Position numbers and translations under genes: made by a program
Notes under the pieces: model-generated
Seen by the model: the letters and a program-made list of their open reading frames with translations, nothing else
Database searches by the model: none
Told to the model about the DNA's origin: nothing
In this document: positions 1-11,265 of the stretch, piece after piece
Numbering within the stretch: position 1 is the stretch's first letter
How the letters are laid out: each line of letters starts with the position of its first letter
Origin: Cylindrotheca closterium
Taxonomy: Eukaryota > Bacillariophyta > Bacillariophyceae > Bacillariales > Bacillariaceae
Length of the DNA stretch: 64,000 nucleotides
Reading direction: 5' to 3'
Assembly (NCBI GenBank): GCA_933822405.4
Contig: CAKOGP040002091.1
Coordinates: 429,889 to 493,888, forward strand

Positions 1-1
1 G

Positions 2-648
2 GTGGCGGAAGTTAAATTGAGCAAGATGGACAGTAAGTTCCGTTGGCAAATTCTTCATGATACACACTGTTCAAGCACTCACGGTCATCTCCTTTCCCAC
101 TCATTATGATTGCTATTATTATTATAGCATTCAGAACGATTCACAATAGATTGCGAAAGGATGTCAATGTCTTTGCCGGGGAAAACGTGAAGCTCACAAA
201 AGCCAACGATGCGCTGAATTTGCAAGTATTCATGTTGAAGGAGAACGAACAGCGTTTCCAAGCACTAGCCGCAGAACAGAATTCAAATGTCCAAGATCTT
301 GTAAAGCTTGTCAACGAAAATCAAAAGGTTATTGACGAAAAGAAAAAGTGCATCCGTGACGATATTATAGAGTCACTGATCAGCACCGCGTTTGAAGGAG
401 AAAGAAGTCAGGATGGAGAGTTTTCTGACAGGGAAGTCAAGAGACTGGTTACTCGCCTGAAGAATATGCCCGCCGTGAAAATCAATGAAGAGATTCTCTC
501 GCAAGTTTTGGACACAGATCGATCAGTCCTCGCGCTCATTGCGATTATTAGAGATCTGGATGTTGCAGGCGAACAAATTGGCGACACAATCTTTCTCATC
601 GATGAGAACGATCCTGCATTGCTTGAAGACTTGACAGCTCATATGTAG
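2..648 (+). CDS. Coiled-coil hypothetical protein, 3' part (5' end outside window)
   Basis: The gene enters from the left edge. I read two exons, <2..32 and 128..648, joined over a 95 bp intron with donor gtaagt at 33 and acceptor ttatag ending at 127. The phases agree and give a 183-residue C-terminal part. The first half is Lys/Glu/Gln-rich with heptad-like spacing (residues about 15-85), which suggests a coiled coil. The second half has short helices and ends in an acidic segment. The ATG at 106 lies inside the intron, so the isoleucine-rich start it would give is not a membrane segment. I recognise no family. The partner, compartment and function are unknown. A 272 bp run of N starts 72 bases after the stop. 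Confidence 0.6.
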
Positions 649-1030
649 AATGATTCGCTAATACATTTCGTATAGTATTATTATTAGCTACTATGCTGCC
701 GTGCACATGTGCATGCTTTCNNNNNNNNNNNNNNNNNNNNNNNNNNNNNNNNNNNNNNNNNNNNNNNNNNNNNNNNNNNNNNNNNNNNNNNNNNNNNNNN
801 NNNNNNNNNNNNNNNNNNNNNNNNNNNNNNNNNNNNNNNNNNNNNNNNNNNNNNNNNNNNNNNNNNNNNNNNNNNNNNNNNNNNNNNNNNNNNNNNNNNN
901 NNNNNNNNNNNNNNNNNNNNNNNNNNNNNNNNNNNNNNNNNNNNNNNNNNNNNNNNNNNNNNNNNNNNNNNNNNNNNNNNNNNNNNNNNNNNCGAACCAT
1001 CGTATCATTGCGCCATTTCATTTATCTCCC
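649..1030. other. Assembly gap with short flanks
   Basis: Positions 721-992 are N. The 72 bases before and 38 bases after the run contain no gene signal I can support. The gap separates the plus-strand coiled-coil gene from the minus-strand unknown that ends at 1031. The end of that minus-strand gene could lie in the gap if its last exon is spliced. Confidence 0.9.
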
Positions 1031-1804
1031 TCATGCAGCTGCTGCAGGTCGGTGGCATCCAAACGAAGTCACTCGATTTTGGGCGCAATCCTTGCTTCTC
1101 CTCCTACTGCAAATGGTACCAAAACAAAATCTCTCCAGAACGGACCGTCCGCTTGCTTTGCATTCCAAGCTATTGCTATTGGATGCTGATGCTAGTCCAT
1201 TCATCAAGTACGTGACAATTCTTTGGTGAACTTCCCGTGGGGGACACCTCTTCTTATAACATCCCATGTATTGACAGAAAGCCTGGTAGAGATCCATGGA
1301 ACCAGGATGCTCTTCGAGACCTTCCAGAATCAAATCAAAGAACCAGATAGATCGAATTACATGGGATGCCTTGAAATGGAAGATACCATGTTCTGCCAGC
1401 TTGGTCATTAGGAACAGGATTTTACTCAGAATGGTTGAATTCAGTCGATAAAATTCCAGAAACTCAAAAATACCCTTGACTCTTCCCATTCCATTGAATA
1501 CGCTGATCCAATGGCATCTGGATTCTTCGGCAATGGCAAAGAGTATTCGAAGTCCTTGGGCAATGTGTTCGGAGGAACATGTTCGGTCTAGAATTGCTTG
1601 GGCCATCATTTCAATACCATCATCCATGATAAAATCAAATTTGGATTCTTCCTTTTCGATTTCCTTGTTCACAATGAGAGATTGGAACATTGTCTCGATG
1701 ACCGAAGAACGAGAATAATCCTCCTGTCGCCGCAGTTTTCGAAGCAAGGTTGTGATATCTTCGGACTCGACACCGTTGGGGTGCATCGTATCGAATGTGT
1801 ACAT
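1031..1804 (-). CDS. Hypothetical helical protein, 257 residues
   Basis: This is an uninterrupted minus-strand frame beginning at the ATG at 1804. Residues 1-210 look like a soluble all-helical protein: regular Leu/Ile spacing, an acidic stretch near residues 50-65 and no membrane segment, perhaps ARM/HEAT-like. The last 45 residues change character (Ser/Arg/Cys-rich, ending in Pro-Ala-Ala-Ala-Ala). This may be read-through into an unspliced intron, with the true 3' exon in the adjacent gap. I recognise no family. It is divergent from the coiled-coil gene at 2188, with a 383 bp region between them. Confidence 0.5.
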   Translation of the reverse strand: MYTFDTMHPNGVESEDITTLLRKLRRQEDYSRSSVIETMFQSLIVNKEIEKEESKFDFIMDDGIEMMAQAILDRTCSSEHIAQGLRILFAIAEESRCHWISVFNGMGRVKGIFEFLEFYRLNSTILSKILFLMTKLAEHGIFHFKASHVIRSIWFFDLILEGLEEHPGSMDLYQAFCQYMGCYKKRCPPREVHQRIVTYLMNGLASASNSNSLECKASGRSVLERFCFGTICSRRRSKDCAQNRVTSFGCHRPAAAA

Positions 1805-2187
1805 TATCAGACTCTACCAGTTGAGGAATAGAATGCTTTTGGAAGCAAAACCGTCAATGGGATGACCGTATGGAAGGGTGGCGGAGGAGTGTTGGGAAAA
1901 TGTGAGGAAGAAGCAGTGGTGCACGTTGGCGATGATTGATGCGATATTTTTGGCAACGGTCAAATGTGTTGACCGACATCAGTCGATCGAGTCGATTAGA
2001 CTCTTTCGACCAAATATTTTAAAAGTCTGGTTTAGTCAAACATCAAATTCGAATGCAGCCAAAGCGATCCATCCAAGATATTGAATATTACTGCCTAGCA
2101 TTGCTTGTCTATCTCTTGGCACACAGCAGCAAGATTTCAGAAGCCAATTCGCAATACCCTTTTACATCTAAAGGGGTATTGTAAGCC
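1805..2187. promoter_or_regulatory. Divergent intergenic region, 383 bp
   Basis: This lies between two genes that start away from each other (1804 minus, 2188 plus), so it should hold both promoters. A cluster of GTCGA/TCGA-type words lies around 1972-2012. I see no convincing TATA box, RNA gene or repeat. Confidence 0.4.
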
Positions 2188-5100
2188 ATGTCTTTCTTGT
2201 TGCGCAACAACAGGAGAAACAAGAATTCGAATCCCGTCGGCACTGTTCCTCGTCGACCAGCATTTGGCTCGGACCGACGAATCATTCCGGAGCCACGGAA
2301 TCCATCCTCGCTTCGCAACAAGAACCAGCACAATACAAATGCACAATCAAGCTTCGATTATGGGAATCAAGTTCAGGTGCAGCGCACCGTCCAGGTGCAG
2401 CGGCCTTCTGTTTCTACCAAACATGCCACCGCCACTGTTCAACAACAACAACAAGATCCTGGAGTCATTACCATGTCCGAAGGTACGTCCAACTTTTATA
2501 GAATCATCTTTTGCTTCTAAAGAATTCATTACAATGCTAACACTATTGCTTTTAGTCCTCGAGGATCTCCGAGTCTTGGAAATGCAGCAGCGAGATTCGC
2601 AACGCAAGCTCACCAATGCGCAAATCACCAAGCAGAATCGTGTGCAGCAGCAGGCCACTCTGGAGGTGCAACTGGAACAAACCAAGTACGCCAATGGGGA
2701 ACTGCGAGCCCAGATTCGCCAGTTCCGGGAATTTCTTTCCTGCGGAACAAGAGAATTGGGCACTCGTCGACTTGCTGGAAGTCGATCGGGGGATGATATC
2801 AAGGCCTTTGAGCAGCAACTCAAGCGAGGCCTCCAAGCGCAACGGACCAATACAACTCTAGTTCGAAAGATTAGCTCACTGATTATCGGTCTGCAAAACA
2901 AGGAAGCAATTCTCCAACGACTCAATGCCGAGTCGAAGGAAAAGTTTGCTCTGTTGGAAAAGGACTGCCTGGATGCCAAGCTCGCTGAAGAGAAGTTGCG
3001 CAAGTCAGTTCAGAATGAAGTCTCCAGGGCGCACAAGATTGCGGATGAGGTGACACAAATTCGCAGCAAGAGCTCGGCTTTGGAAGAAGAGCTCCTCTCA
3101 GCCCAAAGCTCGGAAGAATCTACTCGACTTCGTGTCCAAGCCATTGATGGCGAGTTGGAATCGGAAGCCAAACGCCACACGGACGCCATGAATGAAATGC
3201 AAAGCCAAATCCAAAAGTACGAACAAGAGACACTCACTTCCGAGGCGGAAAATAAGGAATTTGCTTCTCAAATGGAAAAGCTATCTAAAGAACTCCTCGA
3301 ACACAAGAAAGGAGTTGTCGCCATCCAAGAAAAGGAAGGCCATGCTCTCAGCTCCTACTCGAATGATTTCCAAGAAGCGATTCCATCTCTTGAAAAGAAG
3401 AAGTTCTCTGCCATCCTAGAAAAGGTGCAATCCAGTGCCAGTACCAAGAAATCCGAAAATGAAGAACTTCGTGCCAAACTCGATTCCATTCGTGCGAGCA
3501 TCCAACAAAGCAAGGAAGACGCTCAGAAGAGTCACGATCAAGCCAAGTCTTTGACTGATTCTGCTCGATGCGAAGAAGTCACACAAAAGACTCGGAGCGA
3601 CGCGGTCTCCACATTTCAACAGGAATTGGAGAAGGAGCGCTCTGAAGTCGTGGAGTTGCGCAAGTCGTCATTGGAACTTCAAGAAGAACAGAGCAAGGAA
3701 TCCACTGAGAATTCCGGTCGTCTCGTCAAGATTGATGGAGACATCAAGAAGGACAAGGACACAGTCGAGTCTCTGTCCAATCAAATCACCGCAATCGCTG
3801 ATAGCGAGAAGATACTTGAGGAAGCTTTTGAGTCCGAGTCGAGTGATCTCAATTGCCGCTTGAAGGCAAAGAAAGAAGCGATCCAATCGTTGGATATTGA
3901 ATTTGCTCGGACCGAAACCGAAGAAAAAACAACAAACAAAGAATTCGAGAAAAACCACGAAGCGGAGTTGCAGCGGACCGAGGAGAAGCGACTGGCTCAT
4001 TTGGAGCAGGTAGTCGCCGAAAGGACTAAGCTATTCAAGCGTAAGTCTGCATTTCGATTAAAGCATCTTGTCCCGTCTTGTCCAAGCTCACATTTTTATA
4101 TTGCAGAGTATCCATCATTGAAAGATATCGTCGTCCAGTATGACCATTCCAGAACAATGGAGGATCAAGCCCAGGAAGCACTGCACTCTTTGACGGAAGC
4201 ATTGGAAGCGAAGATCGATGCTACTGCACGCGCCCGAGAGGGCAGAGAGAAAGAGAAGCGAGACGCAATTCGCAAAGCAGCAGAAGCCGAAGCTGCCGTC
4301 CGTAGGAAGGAGGAACGTAGAAGAGAGAATCGCGAGAAGCGATTGGCCGAAATCCAACGCGAAGAGGAGGCGGAACGACCTCGAACCGAAAGCAGCATTG
4401 ATGCCCTGTTCGCCGAAGTCGAAGAGCAGGGCGATGACGAAACCATCGATTCAAAGCGAGGTAGTGAATCAAGTCTTGTTGGCCGAAGCAAAACACGAAG
4501 CAAGAAGAAGAAGAAGAGAAAAGATGCCGATTTCTACGACCCATTTGAAGAGAGTGCTTTATCGGATACAGAGACATCTCCAGCGGAACCGAAGCTGCTT
4601 TTTCCACAGTATGAAGCCGAAGACTATTCACTATCGACGTACAATTCTACAATGCAAACACAGGATAGTGAGAAGAGAGTTCGTTGGAAAGATCAAGATA
4701 GACTATCCCAGGACGCGTCCGCGAAGAGTCGCAGCAAGCCGAGTGTACGCCAAAGCCGAAGGTATGGCTCATCTACTCAGAGTATGAGCTCGGCCTCGAC
4801 CAAGGCCTCCAATAGTCGCACTTCTCGATCTAGCAAGTCAAGCGCAACTCGTGCATCTCCAAAACTGGATCATTATGATGATTTGCTGAATTCTGAGTCT
4901 GTTGAAGACACAGCGAGCAAGCGCTCGAGCTCCACCAAGTCTTCTACCAGCCGCACTTCTCGATCTAGCAAGTCAAACGCAAGTCGCACATCTCCCAAAC
5001 TGGATCACTATGATGATTTGCTCAATTCGGAATCCATTGACGACGCTACAAGCAAGCGTTCGACCAAGCCTTCCACCAGTCACACTTTTCGTTTCAACAA

Positions 5101-6346
5101 ACCCAGTACGAGTCATACATCTCCTAAACTTGATCACTATGATGATTTGCTCAATTCTGAGTCCATTGACGATGAAGTAAGCAAGCGTTCAACCAAGCCG
5201 TCCACCAGTCGCAGTTCTCGTTCTAGCAAGTCAAGCAAAACTCGTACATCTTCGAAACAGAAAAACTATGTCAATCTACTCAATTCTGGATCTTTCGAAG
5301 ATACAGCAACGTCAGTCGTCGAAGATGGCCCGAACTCCACCGAAAGCAAGGACGAACTTGATAAATATTTGCCATCGAAGGAAAAGAGTTTGGACATGCC
5401 TCAAGACTATACATTAGATGGATCCAGTGAAGGTGATAGCTGGAAAGCGCAAATAAAATCTGCAGAGAAGACCTTTCGACGACGTTCAATTTCATCAAAG
5501 CGAGAAGAGAAATCTCATTTCGATTCTCTCATGGCTGTTCCTGATGTCTCTGATCGCCGCAGCCATTCATCTGCTACAAAGCGACGAAAGAGAAAGAAAT
5601 CGAGTACCGAACCAAGATCCCGAGACGACTTTGCATCTATTGAATTGGGCGTTGACGATGAGCCAAAGAAAATACACCGGGACGATCGATCACCGTACCG
5701 CAATGAAATTGATGTCGGCGCCAGTCTTGAAAGTGGATCGACGAAATCTCGAACCAAGACGAAGAAACATGGTTCCGACAAGTCAAACGATGAGATTTCC
5801 AAGAAGAGTCCAAAAGATCGCAAGATCGAGCGCGACCCCCAAAGTAGGTCTAGTACTCATGATTTCGGAGACGGAGATGCCTACAAGTCTCGGTGGAAGG
5901 AAGTGAAGGAAGACGGCGGGGAGAAGGTATCTCATCGACGAAAGTCTTCGGAAAAGCCTCATTCCACATCAAGCTCCTCGCAACCTATTGACACCGAGAC
6001 AGGCAAGTCCCATTCTTCCAGACTATCAAAAGGAAGAATCAAGTCCAAAGTGTCTACTTCGAGCATCGGTCGCTCGATTTCTTCGGATTCCAAGTCAAAA
6101 AGATCCAAAGACGCCACGACTGTGTCTCGCGCTTCGAGTAGTAGATCTCGGAAGGCACCAACAGGTTCCAAGACGACCGACGGATCGAAGAAGCGCAAAC
6201 TATCCTCGATTAGTACTTCCCAAGTTTCTGATGCCACTGGGCGAAGCCAAAAAGCAAGACGCCGAAAGAAGGAGACTGCTGCGTCCAGCAAGACTGCATC
6301 GAAATCCTCGGCGGTCGTTGGGGGCTCGTATGACTTCCACTTCTAA
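2188..6346 (+). CDS. Large coiled-coil protein with Ser/Arg-rich repeat tail, 1339 residues
   Basis: I read three exons: 2188..2482, 2556..4040 and 4107..6346. The introns are 73 and 66 bp (donors gtacgt and gtaagt; acceptors ttttag and ttgcag). The second intron is a multiple of three and also open, so a naive frame runs through it. Residues 1-98 are basic and Gln-rich. About 100-610 is a long continuous coiled coil (Glu/Lys/Gln/Leu heptads). The rest is charged, low-complexity and rich in Ser, Arg and Lys, with four copies of a 43-45-residue repeat built on a PKLDHYDDLLNS core. The layout suggests a structural or scaffold protein, perhaps of the cytoskeleton, centrosome or nucleus. That is inference, and no specific family is recognised. 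Confidence 0.75.
4817..5290 (+). repeat. Coding tandem repeat, about 4 units of 129-135 bp
   Basis: Four in-frame units begin near 4817, 4952, 5081 and 5210, spaced 135, 129 and 129 bp. Each encodes a Ser/Thr/Arg-rich stretch followed by a PKLDHYDDLLNS-like core. The last unit has drifted most in the core (KQKNYVNLLNS). The phase is kept in all units, so they expand the protein without a frameshift. Confidence 0.85.
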
Positions 6347-6627
6347 TCGCTTCATGGTCTCCCAAAGTCAGTCAGCATTGGGATATCATACGGTAGATTT
6401 CGATTGAACTGTAGAGCAGTACCCTACAGTACCTGCCCTGAACCAGGTAGTGTAATCAAGAGAACAAATAGACTGAAGAGTTTCTTCCCTGTCCAAATTG
6501 AAGTCGGTTGAATCAATCAATCGATCGTTTTTTGTTCTGAATTCTTCGAACTTCAAAAACATGTCATCGTCATCATAATTTCATCGATAACCAGTAACTT
6601 CCAGCTCTGCAACTCTACACATCTACA

Positions 6628-7995
6628 ATGGACAATATATCCAACGATGTTTTCAATCTCATCCTGGATTACCTTGTGAATGATGGGATTGCAGTTGGCC
6701 GTCTGGCGTTGTGTTCATCTACATTGTACAAGAGGATTCACGACAATGAAACCATCTGGGAGAAGCTGTACAAGACGCGATGGACTTGGAGCTCAAGAAG
6801 CCAAGTCCCAGAATCGTATCGAGAGGATTATTTTCAGCGTCACTCATTAGATACTTCAATGTCCAAGACACTACACGAAATAACCGAAGAGTTGCAACGA
6901 ATTCTCGACCTTGAAGATGGACGAAAGACTACAGTCGCCGATGATCCGCACATTGGAAAGTCTTGGGACGGCCATGCCTCTCGGAGCGCAACTCTAATGC
7001 ATCGAAACTATACCGATATGCTGAGGCAAGAGGCTCGAGAGAATCACCCAGAATCACCGACTGTATTTCGTCGGCTCTTGGGATTTCTGGCATGCCGGTG
7101 TTTGCAAAATATTGAATTTGGAGAGTGCCTGCTGGATTGGAAAGATCTCACATTTGAGGACTTGTCGCAAACAACTGAAGCCAACTTGATTCTGATGGAG
7201 AAGTATTCAATTTTAATCTGCCAAATTCAACAAAGTCCAGAGCAGCAGTTGGTCTCGGACAGATATGGAATTGCTGACAGCGTCTCTAAAGGTCTCGACG
7301 AAATCGCAGATGATTGCAGGAATCGAATAGAAGAAGCTGAAATATTAGCGGGAAAGCCGATGCCTATTGCAGATAAACTTCTTATTGTCAAGGATGTCAT
7401 AGTCAAAGAGCACGAGTTTGCAGGAAATACAGAGAACTACTATGACTACCGCAACTCTCTTTTGGACCACGTTCTGGAGACCAAAAAGGGCATCCCAATC
7501 ACACTATGTATCCTGTTTGCCTGTGTTTGCAGACGAGTGAATCTATTCACTTATTTAGTGGGTCTTCCTGGGCATGTGGTTCTTGGTTTCCAAGCCGATG
7601 ATGGAGAAAGAGGAACAGGAGAAACACTCTATCTCGATGTTTTCCGAACTGGCCGAGTGCTTTCCGAACGCGATTGCCAAGCAATTTGTGCTTCGTATGG
7701 TGTCCCATGGAATGTTCAGTTCTTGAGACCACTGACAGCACACCAAGTTCTAGACAGAACTTTCAACAATCTATCCAACTGCCACCTACAAGGGATGGCA
7801 AATCAATCCACATCACCATTTCGATCCGAGTTGTTCTTCCGACAACGGGCACTCTCGTCGATTCACCGCCAGCCAAAGAGTATTGCTGGTCCTCTGGTAG
7901 AAAGAATTACACATGATTTGCCATTAACCTTATCTCCGGAGCTTTTGCGGCATTATGGTCTACTCTCCGATGATCCAGTACCAATTTACAACTAA
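6628..7995 (+). CDS. F-box protein with SirB1/transglutaminase-like domain (FBXO21-like), 455 residues
   Basis: Single-exon gene. Residues 1-50 look like an F-box (NDVFNLILDYL, then LALCSSTLYKRI and WEKLYKTRW), which in known proteins binds Skp1 in SCF ubiquitin ligases. Residues about 240-365 match the SirB1/DUF1197 transglutaminase-like fold seen in FBXO21: NSLLDHVLETKKGIPITLC, then LVGLPGHVVLG and LYLDVFRTG. The order F-box then SirB1 is the FBXO21 architecture, although the YccV-like end of animal FBXO21 is not evident. The likely role is substrate recognition for ubiquitination in cytosol or nucleus (family knowledge). Whether the transglutaminase-like core is catalytic is unknown. It starts 281 bp after the preceding gene on the same strand. 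Confidence 0.75.
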   Translation: MDNISNDVFNLILDYLVNDGIAVGRLALCSSTLYKRIHDNETIWEKLYKTRWTWSSRSQVPESYREDYFQRHSLDTSMSKTLHEITEELQRILDLEDGRKTTVADDPHIGKSWDGHASRSATLMHRNYTDMLRQEARENHPESPTVFRRLLGFLACRCLQNIEFGECLLDWKDLTFEDLSQTTEANLILMEKYSILICQIQQSPEQQLVSDRYGIADSVSKGLDEIADDCRNRIEEAEILAGKPMPIADKLLIVKDVIVKEHEFAGNTENYYDYRNSLLDHVLETKKGIPITLCILFACVCRRVNLFTYLVGLPGHVVLGFQADDGERGTGETLYLDVFRTGRVLSERDCQAICASYGVPWNVQFLRPLTAHQVLDRTFNNLSNCHLQGMANQSTSPFRSELFFRQRALSSIHRQPKSIAGPLVERITHDLPLTLSPELLRHYGLLSDDPVPIYN

Positions 7996-8201
7996 CCGAA
8001 CTAAATTAGTCGTTTACCGCGCCCATTTTTTCTCTCCTATGGAAGAGAGCGTAGCCTGCCATACTACCGGTACGTGTACTGTATGATGGCACGTATTGTG
8101 GCTACTCACGATGATGACCTCCCGTAACCCTACTTTCGGTGGCAAAAAAATAATTTTCAGAACCCTACCTGCGTTTACTTCCGTAATCGAAAGCAACAAT
8201 A

Positions 8202-9885
8202 ATGGTGTTCGATATGTTTCATGAGTCCATTCAGGACAATCTGGACCTCTTCGGACACCTTGCAATGGAGTCTGAAGGCCAAGAACAGCTGAAGTATTTT
8301 CAGAACTTTCAGGTGCGAGGCCCCTCTGACATTGTGTATGGATTGATGCTCATCTGTCATTGTTCTAATCATTCGTTCATCGTTCCTTCATCGTTTCACC
8401 AAATCAGCAATTCTATGAGATTCTTCCCGACGATGGGCGTTTGGAATATGGACGAATCCATACTCGTACCAAAATGTTGTTAGAGACTGTTGATTTGACC
8501 GTTGGTCTTCTTCTTATGAATTCCGACGTAGACGCGGACGCCTTTGCAGATTACAATGTCAGTCCTCTCGACGAGTGGTCCAGAAAAGACTGGAAGGAAT
8601 GCAAGCAAGGCTTGAGCGAGGTCCTCGAGAAGGTCCTTGAGAAAGGAGCCACCGCCGGTATCAATGAAGAGAACGACGAGACTATTGCGGACGACAGGGC
8701 CGCATCTAAGAAATACAACATTGAGAAACTTTGCAGAGGGCTTGACGTCTGTGCACTCCTTGCTCCTTTACGATCTGCTCTCAAGGATCATTTGGTCGGC
8801 AGCGCAAAGAAGGCTAGTCCAACAAGTCCAACGAGAAGCACCCCAAGGAGAGGTACTCCCAAAGTTAGCAGTACAATTATGAACAACTTTCAGTAAGGTT
8901 TTTGTTTTGGTTCGAATGGGAGTATTGGAACAATAATCAAACACCCACACCTTTTCTCACCCTTCAATTCAATATTTACAGCAAAGAAATTGAAAAACTG
9001 GAAGACCCAATTCTCATGAGTGTCTTGAAAGAGTTGGTAATAGAAGATGAAAATTCTGGCGACTTGAAGATGAAGGACATCAAAACTGTCCGCCAAGTAC
9101 TGGACAATGATCAATTAAAAGTGGAACGAATAGCCACCAAGACTATCGAGAAGCTCAAGAGTTGGAATAAAGATATGTTTCCAGACCCTCGGCTATATTC
9201 ATTGCATTTTGGCGAAGATGATGACGAAGATGGCAATGAAGCCGAGGATAGTGACGATGGCGAGGAGGAGGAAGAAGAGACGGAAGATCAGGCTGCCGCA
9301 GTACAAAATCTACGAAGTTCAAGAGCTAGACTCATGGATAGTGTTGACGACCCGCTCGAAGAAGCCGTAGCAGCGGCTTCAAAGGCTTCAACCCCAAGAG
9401 GCGGAAGAAGGGCGGCAACCAAGATTCCAGCTGAACCTGAAGAAGAAGAGGACGTAAAACCCGAAGCAAAAAATTCTTCCTCCAAGAAACGAAAGCGTAA
9501 AGGTGGTGAAGAACTCTTGAAGAAGAAAAAAAGTGCAACACAGATGAGCTTTGATGATGATGATGACGAAGATATTCCCGACCCTTCGGAAGATACTTTG
9601 CTCAGCGACTTGCCCGAGAGGGCAGCTGCTTCCACTCCCAAGAAATCACCCAAGACAAGTCCCAAAAGAACTCAAATCAAGCAATACGCTGGACGTCGTG
9701 CTTGGAACGACCAGGAAAAGAATGCTATTAAGCAAGGCATTCGCGAGTTGGGAACTGGAAAGTGGGCCCAGATCAAGGAAAGGTGGAAGGTTACCTTGCA
9801 GTACCGCACCAGTGGACAAATAAAGGATTGCTATCGAACCATGTTGCGACGAAATGAATTGGGTGATGTCTTCGATACTGTCTAG
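8202..9885 (+). CDS. TRF-like telobox (Myb/SANT) protein, 499 residues
   Basis: Three exons: 8202..8312, 8408..8892 and 8982..9885. The introns are 95 and 89 bp, and the splice phases join cleanly. Residues about 437-489 form a C-terminal single Myb/SANT repeat: RRAWNDQEKNAIKQGIRELG, GKWAQIKERW, then RTSGQIKDCYRTMLRR. The last segment has the shape of the telobox helix 3 (VDLKDKWRT in plant and animal telomere binders). The middle (about 215-435) is acidic and Lys-rich, with a basic patch (SSKKRKRKGG) that could be a nuclear signal. The N-terminal 190 residues are helical and could be a dimerisation region like TRFH, but I cannot show this. The likely role is binding of double-stranded telomeric repeats. 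An ordinary SANT transcription factor is the alternative. Confidence 0.7.
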
Positions 9886-10133
9886 GGAAAAGATTTAGTC
9901 ATTTGACCTGATTGAATGGACCAATCAATCAACAGTTGTCATGTGTCCAAGAAAAAACAAGAGTAAAATAGAGCTGAGTCGATATTTTGATGCTGCTTCT
10001 AATTTGTATAACTGCTTATGAATAATGCATGAAATTTTATTCATCACCCTTGTCGACGAATGATGGATTGTGCAATGATTAAAATAACAACCAGAAATGC
10101 CCCAAAAATAAGGTACAGCTAGCTAGTATTCTC

Positions 10134-10865
10134 TCATCTTATTGCATACTTCCCCGGCTTTTGTTTGCTAACCCACTTACAGAACTTGGCAATGTTTTCA
10201 TCTTGCAGGAGCAAATCAACAGTGCTGTACGACCAGGCCAGTGTCAGGTTGTCATGAGTTTTATGAACATGAGAGTGGCAAGGCCGACAGATATCAGCAG
10301 TTCCGCACATGATTGCTTTGATGGATGATTTCTTCGCGTCTCCCAGCTGATCCAAGAGGTGAATCAAGCCGTCGCCTAGAATCATGGTTGCTTTTTCGAG
10401 GTCCCCCCTTTTCTTGGCTTCTGCAGCATTCCGCAGTTTGACTCCGACTCGCGGCCAAGTCTCCTTGGGGATTAGATGGTGTTTAGTCAGCTTGATGTAC
10501 CTTTCACACATCGGACAATGCCCATCAAACAATGGGAACGAGTCTTCGTCATCAGAGTCTTCGTCGGCAACGTCATTCTCGGAAGCATCTTCTTCTTCCT
10601 CCTCCTCCTCCTCGTCCACTAGAAGCAACTGCTTCAAGAGCAAGTTGGACTCGTCTTCTTCCACACCCAAAACATCTTGCAAAAGACTTTGCCACTCTAA
10701 TATTTCTTCCTCTGCAGGCCGGATAGTTTCGTCGTCCTCAGTTGTCTCCATGAGAATGGGGATTTCTTGATAGACAAGGTCTGCAAGCACTGTGGCTTCG
10801 TCCAAGTCACCACAGTGACCATGTTGCACCAATATACCTGCAAAGTCCTCTCGCCGTAAACTCAT
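10134..10865 (-). CDS. HNH-like zinc-binding protein, 243 residues
   Basis: Single-exon minus-strand gene. Residues about 1-110 are acidic with a run of Asp/Glu encoded by a GAA/GAG microsatellite. The C-terminal half carries an HNH-type metal-binding pattern: CPMCERYI, then TKHHLIPK, and further on ICRPCHSHVHKTHDN. The paired CxxC motifs would hold a structural zinc and the histidines a catalytic metal, as in the HNH superfamily. Similar small HNH proteins occur in fungi and plants with poorly known function. Nuclease activity is therefore inference, and a purely structural zinc role is possible. It is convergent with the telobox gene and divergent from TRAPPC6. Confidence 0.65.
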   Translation of the reverse strand: MSLRREDFAGILVQHGHCGDLDEATVLADLVYQEIPILMETTEDDETIRPAEEEILEWQSLLQDVLGVEEDESNLLLKQLLLVDEEEEEEEEDASENDVADEDSDDEDSFPLFDGHCPMCERYIKLTKHHLIPKETWPRVGVKLRNAAEAKKRGDLEKATMILGDGLIHLLDQLGDAKKSSIKAIMCGTADICRPCHSHVHKTHDNLTLAWSYSTVDLLLQDENIAKFCKWVSKQKPGKYAIR

Positions 10866-11265
10866 AATCCTCGTGCTTTCGTGTCTTCTTTCAAGATACC
10901 TTTTTCAAAATTATGGTGTGTTTGGTTTGTGAGCCATGACATTGGTCACTTCTGAAACGTGCTTATATTCTTTTATATTACTGTTATTGTCTTACCGGTA
11001 TATATTTGGTTGACAGAAATTTGGGTGCGGAATGGATCCGGGTTTCATACAAGGTACTTCGAAAGGCTTTCCAACGATTCAACTTTTGAAACTCGCTGCA
11101 ATGAAACCAAAACCCAAATCCACAAGACTGTCATTGTAGTTCTTATCCCAGTACACGTCTACAGACCCAACAAAACTCACGCAAGTAACACAATCAGAAT
11201 CAACTGACGTGACCAAGAGAGCAGCAGAAATAGACAGGAGGCAGAACAGCCAGAATAAATAACAA
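10866..11265. promoter_or_regulatory. Divergent intergenic region, 400 bp
   Basis: Between the minus-strand HNH-like gene and the plus-strand TRAPPC6 gene. It should contain both promoters. It is AT-rich around 10955-11010. No repeat or RNA gene is recognised. Confidence 0.4.

Noticed and set aside
106..130. ATG at 106 with an Ile-rich start resembling a membrane segment
   Set aside because: It lies within a 95 bp GT-AG intron (33-127). The upstream exon joins in phase at 128.
2105..2187. Upstream extension of the coiled-coil gene in an unspliced frame
   Set aside because: That frame crosses the intron 2483-2555. The ATG at 2188 in another frame joins exon 2 in phase and gives a more coherent N-terminus.
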